This document shows positions 1 through 8,690 of a stretch of 64,000 nt of DNA, in pieces. The stretch lies in NCBI GenBank assembly GCA_947645355.1, contig CANSCI010000002.1, forward strand, positions 1 to 64,000, read 5' to 3'. This DNA comes from an uncultured Dorea sp. Its GTDB lineage: Bacteria; Bacillota; Clostridia; Lachnospirales; Lachnospiraceae. Position numbers and translations under genes: made by a program. Position 1 is the stretch's first letter. Every line of letters begins with the position of its first letter. The notes below the pieces were generated by a model that saw only the letters and a program-made list of their open reading frames with translations, was not told where the DNA came from and searched no databases.

Positions 1-1155
1 ATGGTTCGCGCCAACATGCAGATTCTTTTAAATCTGTTCCATGAAAATGCCACAAGGCTCCAGGACATCCGTGAGGATGTAGGTCAGGGTTTTGAGACAA
101 CAGATGTTGCGGACCTCAACAAAGTACTGGAAAACATTGCCAACCTTAATACCAGCATCAAAAACAGCCAGGTCGTAGGCAATCCTGCACTGGAACTTCA
201 GGATGAGCGCAACAAGCTTGTAGATGAACTGGCAAGTTATCTTCCGATCGACGTAAAATACTGGGATAAGGAGATCGGCCCTGGAGTATCCGTGGAAGTC
301 ATGGATGTGTATTTTGTCGATACCAACGGCCAGAGGCACACTCTTGTATCTGACGCTTTACATGGATATTTCAATGCAGATGTCGGTGCCGACAAAGCAA
401 AGCTGACATTATATGATGCAAAAGGAAACCTCGGCTTCAATGTCACAAACATTTTAGGAAACGGCACCTTAAAAGGCACACTGGATTTTATAAATAAACA
501 GGGCGATTTTGACGGCAGCGACTTCAAAGGTCTCGGCTATTATGAGAAATCACTTGATGCCCTGGTAGATAAGTTCGCCAAGGTATTCAACGACCTCAAT
601 AAGAAGCCTCTTCTGAATCCTGACGGGACAGTACAGCGTGATCCGGGCACGAATGATATTCTTTTCGAAGATGCGCCTTTATTCGAAACTACGGACGGCA
701 GCACCACTTTTACTGCATCCAATATTAAAATTGCTGCCGACTGGATCAATGGGAATTATGGTCTGACTACCTCCATCACTCCGGGTGCAGACGGCAAGAT
801 TCCTTCCGGCGGAAATGATAATCTGCTTCGCATGATTGATGCCTTAAAGGCCGACCAGTCATTTGAACATAATGGTTTCCAGTTTTTTAAAGGAAGCTTT
901 TACAGTTGCTTTGCCAACATTGAGAGCACGCTTGGCGTGGATACGAAATCTGCCCAGACGACTCTTACAAATCAGATATCCGTGCTTAATCAAACTTCAA
1001 ACTCCAGGGATGCTGTATCCGGAGTACAATTAGACGAAGAGGGTATGAACCTTATGCACTATAATCAATCCTATACGGCTGCCGCAAGGCTTATGACTAC
1101 TCTCGACGAAGCACTTGACACTCTGATCAACAGAACTGGCGTAGTCGGACGATAA
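1..1155 (+). CDS. flgK: Flagellar hook-associated protein 1 FlgK, C-terminal part (gene begins before the window)
   Basis: FlgK-like internal sequence (LNTSIKNSQVVGNPALELQDERNKLVDELASYLPIDV) and C-terminus (VSGVQLDEEGMNLMHYNQSYTAAARLMTTLDEALDTLIN); followed directly by flgL. Confidence 0.93.
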   Translation: MVRANMQILLNLFHENATRLQDIREDVGQGFETTDVADLNKVLENIANLNTSIKNSQVVGNPALELQDERNKLVDELASYLPIDVKYWDKEIGPGVSVEVMDVYFVDTNGQRHTLVSDALHGYFNADVGADKAKLTLYDAKGNLGFNVTNILGNGTLKGTLDFINKQGDFDGSDFKGLGYYEKSLDALVDKFAKVFNDLNKKPLLNPDGTVQRDPGTNDILFEDAPLFETTDGSTTFTASNIKIAADWINGNYGLTTSITPGADGKIPSGGNDNLLRMIDALKADQSFEHNGFQFFKGSFYSCFANIESTLGVDTKSAQTTLTNQISVLNQTSNSRDAVSGVQLDEEGMNLMHYNQSYTAAARLMTTLDEALDTLINRTGVVGR

Positions 1156-1171
1156 GAGGAGGTAATATAAC

Positions 1172-2191
1172 ATGAGAATAACAACGAATGCCATTTTAAG
1201 AAATTATAAATCAAATCTTGCCACTTCCCTTTCCAACCTGGATCTGGCAAGAACCAAGGTTATGACCGGCCGCAATTTTAATTCTACGGCAGAGGATCCT
1301 GCAAGTGCACTTCGCGCTGCTACTTTAGAGAGAAAGTACATGCGCAATAAGGATTACCTCAGTACAGTAAAGGATGCACAATCTTTCCAGGACGCACAGG
1401 AAGATGCGGCTATGCAGATCAGTGATACTGCACTGACGCTCACGAAACGCTATGGTCTTGAAGCATTAAATGGAACAAACAAATCTATCGAGACACGGAA
1501 AACCTACGCCGATGCATGGCGGGGTGCACAGAAGAGCATGGTTCTCAGCCTGAATGCCACATATGAAGATAATTATGTTTTTGCAGGCAGTGACAGCAAA
1601 GAGCCTCCTTTCTCTCTGGGGAAAAATGCTGCTGGTGAGCAGACCTTGTTTTTCAGGGGTGTAGATGTAAATTCTACGGATCCGGCGGACATTGCCAAAT
1701 TAGAAGGATTTTCCAAGGAAACTGTATATGTGGATCTTGGATTCGGCCTTTCAATTGATAGTAATGGTACAGTGGAGCCTTCCAGCGCTTTCAACACCAG
1801 CCTTCCGGGTATTAATATGATAGGCTACGGCCAGGATAATAACGGAATTACCAAGAATATGGTTGTCCTTGCCGGCCAGATCGCAGATTCACTGGAGGCT
1901 GAACCATTCGACGAAGAAAAATATACAGAACTTCTGAATGTTTTTGAAGGCGGGCGCAATAAGGTCCTCGAGCAGGTAACCGTACTCGGAACACAGACAG
2001 AGTTCCTTACCGCCACCAAGGAACGTCTGGAATCATCAGATATACGTCTGTCCACACAGCTCGATAACGTTGTAAATGTTGACATGGCCGGTGCAATTAC
2101 CGATTTTTCATGGGCACAGTATGCATACAATGCCGCACTTAAAGTTGGTACTAATATTTTATCACCGTCATTTATAGACTTTATGAATTAA
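1172..2191 (+). CDS. flgL: Flagellar hook-associated protein 3 FlgL
   Basis: MRITTNAILRNYKSNLATSLSNLDLARTKVMTGRNFNSTAEDPASALRAATLERKY N-terminus typical of FlgL; GAGG RBS; adjacent to flgK. Confidence 0.92.
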   Translation: MRITTNAILRNYKSNLATSLSNLDLARTKVMTGRNFNSTAEDPASALRAATLERKYMRNKDYLSTVKDAQSFQDAQEDAAMQISDTALTLTKRYGLEALNGTNKSIETRKTYADAWRGAQKSMVLSLNATYEDNYVFAGSDSKEPPFSLGKNAAGEQTLFFRGVDVNSTDPADIAKLEGFSKETVYVDLGFGLSIDSNGTVEPSSAFNTSLPGINMIGYGQDNNGITKNMVVLAGQIADSLEAEPFDEEKYTELLNVFEGGRNKVLEQVTVLGTQTEFLTATKERLESSDIRLSTQLDNVVNVDMAGAITDFSWAQYAYNAALKVGTNILSPSFIDFMN

Positions 2192-2230
2192 ATGTGTTGA
2201 CCATAGAATTTTATAAAGGAGGGAAATCAT

Positions 2231-2836
2231 ATGGAACAGCTCATTAAAATAACTACTGTCCCCATTCAGTACACGATAAAGGTTAACAGAGCAAGACTGG
2301 AGCATCACAGCTCGAAAGCCGAACTGGAAATCAGCAGAAATAAAGGCGGGCTTTCTATTAAAAGCCGCCCGGTAAAATTAAATCTGGATTCCTTCGAAGC
2401 CAGAAATTCTGTTGTGCCCACAACCGCGAGAAGTGTCAGGCAGACAGCACAAAAAGGATCTGAGGCTGCTTACAGTGCAACCGCACAGTTTGCACAGGAA
2501 GGCCATCTTATGGTAAATGCAAAATTAGGTGATGATGTGCTTTCCAACATTTTTGCACAGAGGAGTGCTGCACCTACCGGGGACTTTGAATTAGGATTTA
2601 TTCCAAACGAACCCGTAAATATTGACTATCAGGCTCCGGATCTGACCATTAATTATGAGATGGATAAATTAAATTTTGATCTGAAGATTGCAAATGGCAA
2701 TTTTGAATTTATTCCGGGCAATATTGAGATGTCCATCACACAGCATCCGGATATACTGATTGAATATATTGGCGGGCCGATCTATGTTCCGCCAAGTGCA
2801 GATCCGAATTACGAACCAATAGATGTAAGGGTTTAA
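2231..2836 (+). CDS. DUF6470-like flagellar-operon protein
   Basis: Position between flgL and fliW; sequence style (INYEMDKLNFDLKIANGNFEFIPGNIEMSITQHP...) typical of this conserved flagellar-locus family; GGAGG RBS. Confidence 0.7.
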   Translation: MEQLIKITTVPIQYTIKVNRARLEHHSSKAELEISRNKGGLSIKSRPVKLNLDSFEARNSVVPTTARSVRQTAQKGSEAAYSATAQFAQEGHLMVNAKLGDDVLSNIFAQRSAAPTGDFELGFIPNEPVNIDYQAPDLTINYEMDKLNFDLKIANGNFEFIPGNIEMSITQHPDILIEYIGGPIYVPPSADPNYEPIDVRV

Positions 2837-2858
2837 AAAAACCCTTACTTTTATTATA
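2825..2858 (+). terminator. Intrinsic terminator overlapping the end of the DUF6470-like CDS
   Basis: Perfect 10-bp inverted repeat GTAAGGGTTT-AAAA-AAACCCTTAC (2825-2834/2839-2848) followed by TTTTATTAT; includes the TAA stop codon. Confidence 0.7.
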
Positions 2859-2875
2859 CAAGGAGGTATCATACA

Positions 2876-3322
2876 TTGAATATAAACGCAAAATATTTTG
2901 GCCCTGTAGCTTACGAAGAGGATGAAGTCATCTATATTCCCGGCGGTCTCATTGGATTTGAGAATTACACAAAATACCTTCCCCTGCCATTCCAGGCGGA
3001 CGATGATTCTCTGATTTCTCTTCAGAGCCTGGAGGAAGAGGAACTCTCCTTTATCCTTATGAATCCGTTCGGCGTATGTCCTGATTATGCTCCCGAGTTG
3101 TCAAAGCGTGACATGGATGAACTGAATGCCAATTCTGACGAGGATCTTGTCTACTATGCAGTCAGTGTTATCCGGGATACTATGGCTGACTCTACAATCA
3201 ACCTGAAAGCTCCGCTTGTTATCAACGCCATGAACCGTCAGGCAAAACAAATCATTCTGGAGCATCCGAAATACACATTCCGGCATGCACTGGGCGATTT
3301 TAAAATAGAGAAGGAGGACTAG
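2876..3322 (+). CDS. fliW: Flagellar assembly factor FliW (TTG start)
   Basis: FGPVAYEEDEVIYIPGGLIGFENYTKYLPLPF...; AAGGAGG RBS 9 nt upstream of TTG; followed by csrA. Confidence 0.9.
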   Translation: MNINAKYFGPVAYEEDEVIYIPGGLIGFENYTKYLPLPFQADDDSLISLQSLEEEELSFILMNPFGVCPDYAPELSKRDMDELNANSDEDLVYYAVSVIRDTMADSTINLKAPLVINAMNRQAKQIILEHPKYTFRHALGDFKIEKED

Positions 3323-3326
3323 CACT

Positions 3327-3551
3327 ATGCTCATACTTCAGCGCCGGAAGGGCCAGTCCCTTTCTATAAATGATAACATTACTCTGACAGTCGTAGATAC
3401 AGGACCTGACTGGGTAAAGCTTGCGATTGACGCACCAAAAGAAGTTCCTGTCCTGCGTTCCGAATTAAAAGAGGCGGCTGCCGAGAACCAGCAGGCATCT
3501 AAAACGGCTCCTGCACATGTACTGGATGATCTTATGAAACACAAGTCATAA
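3327..3551 (+). CDS. csrA: Carbon storage regulator CsrA
   Basis: MLILQRRKGQSLSINDNITLTVVDTGPDWVKLAIDAPKEVPVLRSEL; 74 aa. Confidence 0.93.
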   Translation: MLILQRRKGQSLSINDNITLTVVDTGPDWVKLAIDAPKEVPVLRSELKEAAAENQQASKTAPAHVLDDLMKHKS

Positions 3552-3568
3552 GATCTATATACAAAAAA

Positions 3569-3615
3569 AACGGGAGATGCAAATGGCTGTCCATTCGGCA
3601 TCTTCCGTTTTTATT
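3569..3615. terminator. Bidirectional intrinsic terminator between csrA and purC
   Basis: AACGGGAGATGC ... GCATCTTCCGTT (one mismatch) with T-rich tracts on both sides. Confidence 0.8.
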
Positions 3616-3673
3616 GTATCTTTTCTCCGTCAACACCCGCGGATTCCGTGGGCGCCGCCGTGTATCCCGCCTT

Positions 3674-4546
3674 TTATGCCAACGTCTCACCGGTCAGCAT
3701 CTCATACCCCTGCAGATACTTCCCGATCGTCTTATCTACGATCTCCTGAGGCAGCGTCCAGTCATTGTCTGGATTAGCCTTCAGCCAGTCGCGGGCAAAC
3801 TGCTTGTCGAAGGACGGCTGCCCATGGCCTGCCTCATAGCCTTCTACCGGCCAGAAGCGGGAACTGTCAGGTGTGAGCATCTCATCTCCGACCACAATAT
3901 TCCCCTCTTCATCCAGTCCAAATTCAAACTTGGTATCTGCAATAATAATTCCTTTGCCCAGAGCGTATTTTGCACACTTTGTATACAATGCAATCGTGTA
4001 ATCACGGAGCTTCTCTGCATATTCTCTTCCCTTGCCCGGGAAATGCTTCTCCAGATGATCTATACTCTGCTCAAAAGAGATATTTTCATCATGGTCTCCG
4101 ATCTCCGCCTTGGTGGACGGCGTATAGATCGGCTCCGGCAGCTTATCAGACTCCTTTAAGCCTTCAGGCAGCCGAATCCCGCATACTTTCCCGGTCTTCT
4201 GGTAACTTGCCCAGCCGCTTCCTGTAATATACCCGCGCACAATGCACTCTACCGGCAGCATATGAAGCTTGCGGCACATCATGCTGCTGCCGTCAAAACG
4301 CTCCTGCTGAAAATACTCCGGCATATCCTTTACATCTACGGAAATCATATGATTCGGCAGAATGTCCTCTGTCATATCAAACCAGAATCTGGACATCTGC
4401 GTGAGCACAGTCCCCTTTTTTGTAATCTCATTTTTCAAGATCACGTCAAAGCAGCTGATGCGGTCTGTCGCCACCATGATCAGGCTGTCGCCGTTATCAT
4501 AGATTTCACGTACTTTACCTTCTTTGATCGGTCTCATCTCATTCAT
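3674..4546 (-). CDS. purC: Phosphoribosylaminoimidazole-succinocarboxamide synthase
   Basis: KEGKVREIYDNGDSLIMVATDRISCFDVILKNEITKKGTVLTQMSRFWFD...; canonical PurC motifs. Confidence 0.95.
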   Translation of the reverse strand: MNEMRPIKEGKVREIYDNGDSLIMVATDRISCFDVILKNEITKKGTVLTQMSRFWFDMTEDILPNHMISVDVKDMPEYFQQERFDGSSMMCRKLHMLPVECIVRGYITGSGWASYQKTGKVCGIRLPEGLKESDKLPEPIYTPSTKAEIGDHDENISFEQSIDHLEKHFPGKGREYAEKLRDYTIALYTKCAKYALGKGIIIADTKFEFGLDEEGNIVVGDEMLTPDSSRFWPVEGYEAGHGQPSFDKQFARDWLKANPDNDWTLPQEIVDKTIGKYLQGYEMLTGETLA

Positions 4547-4626
4547 CCTTCACACCTCGTATTATATTCATTAAAAACATAATTAACGTAACATTTTTTG
4601 TGCCGGATTGCAAGAGGCAGCTGCTA

Positions 4627-5433
4627 TTATTTCGTAAGCATCATCCGATCATTGTCAAACTCATTCCCGCTTGCCTCCTCGAACTTCTTCAAAAGATCGG
4701 CTACCTTCAGATTCTTCTTTTCTTCTTCGTCCGCATCGTATATCACCCTGCCTTCATGCATCATGATCAGCCGGTTGCCATGCATCAATGCATCCTTCAT
4801 ATTGTGAGTCACCATCATTGCCGTCAGATGATGTTCTTTAATAATCTTATCAGACAGGGCAAGCACGGTAGCTGCTGTCTTAGGATCAAGCGCTGCCGTG
4901 TGCTCATCCAAAAGAAGAAGCCTTGGCTCTTTGAGCGCCGCCATAAGCAGGGTAATAGCCTGCCGCTGACCGCCGGACAACAGCCCGACCTTACTGCTGA
5001 GCCTCTCCTCCAGACCGAGTCCCAGCTCTCCCAGCTGCTCTTTAAACCATTCCCGCTCTTTTCTGGTAATCCCCCAGCTAAGCCCGCGTCTCTGCCCGCG
5101 CCTTGCGGCAATTGCCATATTATCCTCAATGGACATAGTAGCCGCCGTCCCGGTCATAGGATCCTGAAAGACACGTCCAAGACAGGAAGCCCTCTTATGC
5201 TCGGGAAGCGCTGTAATATCCTTCCCGTCAACAACAATACTTCCCTGGTCTACCGGCCAGACGCCTGCGATCGCATTCAGCGCAGTGGATTTCCCGGCTC
5301 CGTTTCCGCCGATAATCGTCACAAAGTCCCCTTGTCTGAGCTTAAGGTTCACGCCGTTCAGCGCAGCCTTCTCATTGATCGTACCTTTATTGAAGGTCTT
5401 GTGGAGATCCTGTATCTCTAACATGTATGCCAT
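4627..5433 (-). CDS. ABC transporter ATP-binding protein (TrpXYZ-like tryptophan/small-molecule system)
   Basis: Walker A GGNGAGKST, signature LLSGGQRQ, Walker B LLLLDEHTAALDP. Confidence 0.92.
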   Translation of the reverse strand: MAYMLEIQDLHKTFNKGTINEKAALNGVNLKLRQGDFVTIIGGNGAGKSTALNAIAGVWPVDQGSIVVDGKDITALPEHKRASCLGRVFQDPMTGTAATMSIEDNMAIAARRGQRRGLSWGITRKEREWFKEQLGELGLGLEERLSSKVGLLSGGQRQAITLLMAALKEPRLLLLDEHTAALDPKTAATVLALSDKIIKEHHLTAMMVTHNMKDALMHGNRLIMMHEGRVIYDADEEEKKNLKVADLLKKFEEASGNEFDNDRMMLTK

Positions 5434-5436
5434 CTC

Positions 5437-6375
5437 TCAACTCCTCCTCCGCTTCACAGAATAATGTTCCCTTAGATACGGTATTGCCAGGAAAATCGTC
5501 ACAACAATTGCAGAAAACAGCTTCATATAGTCTGATGGCATCTTCAGCCAGAGTACAAGTGTATATGCAATGTAATAAAGAATTGCCCCGACAAATACTG
5601 CTGAAAGTGTGTACGCAAAAGCTGTCTTCCTGCCCGCACACAATCTGGCAAAGAGAACCTCGCTGATGATCACTGCGGCAAGGCCGATCACAATAGCGCC
5701 GCGCCCGGAATTGACATCCGCCGACCCCTGATACTGTGCGTAGATTCCACCGCAAAGTCCCACCAGACCGTTGGAGATCATAAGTGCGATTACTTTGGCA
5801 ACATTTGTATTGATCCCCTGTGCACGCGCCATCTGCTCATTACACCCGGTTGCGCGGATCGCAGACCCGATCTCAGTTCCGAACATCCAGTAAACAGCCG
5901 CCACCAGCGCCAGGCAGATAATAAGCAGCCTGAGAAAGAACACATAGCTGTCATCTGCAGACACAAATCTTAATGATGCCACCAGGCCTTTCTGACCGAT
6001 ACCGATACTTTGATTGGCCTTCCCCATAATCCTTAAGTTAACAGAATACAGGGATATCTGTGTCAGGATACTTGCCAGAATCCCCGGAATGCCCAGCGTT
6101 GTATGAAGGAGCCCCGTTATCATCCCTGCGAGCATCCCCGCAAGCGCTGCAAAAATAAGTGACAATGCAGGATGCATGCCTCCTTGTATCAGCGTAACCG
6201 CTACAGCGCCTCCCAAAGCCAAGGAGCCGTCCACCGTCAGATCCGGAAAATCCAGGATACGGTAAGTGAGATAAACCCCCAACGCCATAATCCCCCATAT
6301 CAGACCCTGCGCCACGTTGCCGGGCAATGCACGCACCAGCGTCATCGGATCTAATGCAGCAAAATAAGCCATCAT
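5437..6375 (-). CDS. ABC transporter permease
   Basis: Polytopic membrane protein with LTVDGSLALGGAV; adjacent to the ATPase and substrate-binding protein genes. Confidence 0.9.
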   Translation of the reverse strand: MMAYFAALDPMTLVRALPGNVAQGLIWGIMALGVYLTYRILDFPDLTVDGSLALGGAVAVTLIQGGMHPALSLIFAALAGMLAGMITGLLHTTLGIPGILASILTQISLYSVNLRIMGKANQSIGIGQKGLVASLRFVSADDSYVFFLRLLIICLALVAAVYWMFGTEIGSAIRATGCNEQMARAQGINTNVAKVIALMISNGLVGLCGGIYAQYQGSADVNSGRGAIVIGLAAVIISEVLFARLCAGRKTAFAYTLSAVFVGAILYYIAYTLVLWLKMPSDYMKLFSAIVVTIFLAIPYLREHYSVKRRRS

Positions 6376-6408
6376 TTTTTCGATTCCTTTCTACTACAAT
6401 ATAAACTG

Positions 6409-7413
6409 CTATTCCTCTGCTTCAATTGGCTCATAATCGTCCGGCACGGTGATATTGAGCGCATCACAGATTTCCTTATTGTACATCTTGGTCACTTCCG
6501 GTGCAAACTCGATATCCATTGCCGAGATATCCGCACCGTTTGCCAGCACATCGTAAGCCATCTCCCCTGCCTTGTATCCGATGTCATAGTAACTGATAGA
6601 CAGTGTGGCAACACCGCACCCTGTACAGATTCCCTGCTCTCCTGCGATCACCGGAATCTTTGCCGGCACACATATATTCTTGATGATCTCTGTGTTGGAA
6701 GCCATAGTATTATCTGTCGGGATATAGACAGCCTCTACCTCCGAAACTGCACTTGTCACAACCGACTGAATCTCGTTGGAATCGGCAGCCGTATATTCCT
6801 TACATTCAATATTGTCCTTCTCCAGTTCCTTTTTAAACAGTTCTGCCTGATACTTGGAATTCGGCTCTGCCGAACAGTACAGGATCCCCGCCTTTTTTAC
6901 CTCTGGAAGAAGTTCTTTCAACATAGCCGCCTGTTCGTCAATCGGAGCAAGGTCACTGGTTCCGGATACATTCAGTCCGGTTGCCCCTGTCCAGTCCTCA
7001 ATCTGCAGCGCGGTCGCGTAGTCTGTGACAGATGTTCCGATAATCGGGATATCAGCCGTAGCAGTAGCCGCAGTTGTCAGCGGATCCGTCGCATTTGCCA
7101 GGATAAGATCCACATTGTCGGACACAAACTGGTTCACAATCGTTGCACACATATTATGTTCCCCCTGCGCATTCTGCTCGTCAAATGTCACATTGCCCTC
7201 GCCGCACAGTTCGGTGAGGGCATCCCTGAAGCCCTCTGTCGCCGCATCCAGTGCATCATGCTGTACAAGCTGGCAGATCCCTATCGTATAACTTTTCCCG
7301 GATTCTCCTCCCCCTTTATCCTCAGATTCTTTGCTGCCGCCTGAGCTTCCACATGCTGCAAGCGAGAGAACCAATGCAGATGCCATAATTACAGATAATA
7401 GTTTCCTTTTCAT
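6409..7413 (-). CDS. ABC transporter substrate-binding lipoprotein (TrpX-like)
   Basis: Lipobox signal MKRKLLSVIMASALVLSLAACGSS; YTIGICQLVQHDALDAATEGF; periplasmic-binding fold. Confidence 0.92.
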   Translation of the reverse strand: MKRKLLSVIMASALVLSLAACGSSGGSKESEDKGGGESGKSYTIGICQLVQHDALDAATEGFRDALTELCGEGNVTFDEQNAQGEHNMCATIVNQFVSDNVDLILANATDPLTTAATATADIPIIGTSVTDYATALQIEDWTGATGLNVSGTSDLAPIDEQAAMLKELLPEVKKAGILYCSAEPNSKYQAELFKKELEKDNIECKEYTAADSNEIQSVVTSAVSEVEAVYIPTDNTMASNTEIIKNICVPAKIPVIAGEQGICTGCGVATLSISYYDIGYKAGEMAYDVLANGADISAMDIEFAPEVTKMYNKEICDALNITVPDDYEPIEAEE

Positions 7414-7503
7414 TTTTACGTCTCCTCCTTCTGTCGTTTACTTTTTCACTTCGACGCGTGAATGTTTTACGCTTCAAAGCGTTAAAGTCAGTTAACGTAT
7501 TTG

Positions 7504-7532
7504 ATTATATTACGAACAAAAACATTCGTCAA
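7504..7532 (-). promoter_or_regulatory. Sigma-70-type promoter for the ABC transporter operon
   Basis: On - strand: TTGACG (7527-7532), 17 nt, TATAAT (7504-7509). Confidence 0.75.
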
Positions 7533-7573
7533 GACTTTTTTTGTTTTTCCATAAATTAGAAACCCAAAAGCTC

Positions 7574-7618
7574 CGGCAGGCTCTTACATGCATTGAAATA
7601 CACAAAAAGAGCCTGCCG
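7574..7618 (-). terminator. Probable terminator after the radical SAM gene
   Basis: Perfect 12-bp inverted repeat CGGCAGGCTCTT/AAGAGCCTGCCG downstream of the stop at 7650; U-tract weak. Confidence 0.5.
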
Positions 7619-7649
7619 CTAATCAACGGCAAGCCCACATATCCCTTAA

Positions 7650-8690
7650 TCAATATTCATTTCCGTAACTGAACCGTGTTCCATCTACTCCGTCGATAGA
7701 GTCCTCGGGGAGATCCCTGTAAGGAATTTCACATGTTCTGCAAGCCTTAAAGCACTCTCCCTTTGTACTCAGCATTTTCATACGCAGATCATATAATGTC
7801 CTGGATTCCCATATTTCTTTCAGGCTGTGTTCCATTACATTACCGGATCGCAGCTCCTTGAGCCAGTCAGCACAACAGGCAATAACTGTGCCGTCATTCC
7901 GGATTGTCATATGTGTGAACGGATACCTGCAGGAACGCCTTTCATTAAAAATATTTGAATTTAAGGAACCCTGGTGCTTCTGTTCCGATTCAGCGCCATA
8001 ATAATTTTCAAATACATCGTTTCCTTCACCCACATCCACATTAAAGACCTCGTCTATTCCTACTACATCTGTGATATCCTCATACATTTGCAGAAACTTC
8101 TGATTTGTCTCTTCGTCTTCGTTGAGCATTTTCGCAAATATCTTAGGAGCCTTCACGCCGGCCTTCTCCCTGCACTCATATAAGAAACGTACCTTCTCCC
8201 TGATATCCGCCGGTGTAAAATCCGACTTTGTGATGTATCTGTTCCTCTCCTCCTCAATACCATAGATGGAGAACCGAATAACATCCAGGCCGTACTCTAC
8301 CAGTTTTTCTGAAATCTCCTCTGTCAGCAGAGAACCATTGGTCGTAATCTCAATCTTCTCTGCGATCTCTCTGTCCTTCACTGCTTTCACCATATCACAC
8401 AGCCGCGGATTGACCAGCGGTTCTCCCAGAGAATATAACTTCAACAGCTTTATCTTCTCTCCGGCGCTGCGTGTCCAACTTTCCAGATCCTCCAGGACCT
8501 TTTGGAAGACCTGGTCATCCATATTTTTTAAAGGCTTTGCTTCTTCGGCAAGCTCGTTATTCCCATGATAGCACATCACACACTTAAAATTACACAAATT
8601 CGTGGGCTCAATGCTGACACACAAGGGCAATGCAAGAGGCAGGCAGTCCTTTAATATTTTTCTGTCATCCTGATACATATTCTTAAGCAT
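7650..8690 (-). CDS. Radical SAM/SPASM domain protein
   Basis: CxxxCxxC in NLCNFKCVMCYH; C-terminal Cys-rich region CCADW...CFKACRTCEIPY. Confidence 0.88.
   Translation of the reverse strand: MLKNMYQDDRKILKDCLPLALPLCVSIEPTNLCNFKCVMCYHGNNELAEEAKPLKNMDDQVFQKVLEDLESWTRSAGEKIKLLKLYSLGEPLVNPRLCDMVKAVKDREIAEKIEITTNGSLLTEEISEKLVEYGLDVIRFSIYGIEEERNRYITKSDFTPADIREKVRFLYECREKAGVKAPKIFAKMLNEDEETNQKFLQMYEDITDVVGIDEVFNVDVGEGNDVFENYYGAESEQKHQGSLNSNIFNERRSCRYPFTHMTIRNDGTVIACCADWLKELRSGNVMEHSLKEIWESRTLYDLRMKMLSTKGECFKACRTCEIPYRDLPEDSIDGVDGTRFSYGNEY

Noticed and set aside
3614-4159. 181-aa + strand ORF after csrA
   Set aside because: Antisense to purC; no motif
4600-5421. 273-aa + strand ORF opposite the ABC ATPase
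   Set aside because: Antisense; ATPase motifs on the minus strand are unambiguous
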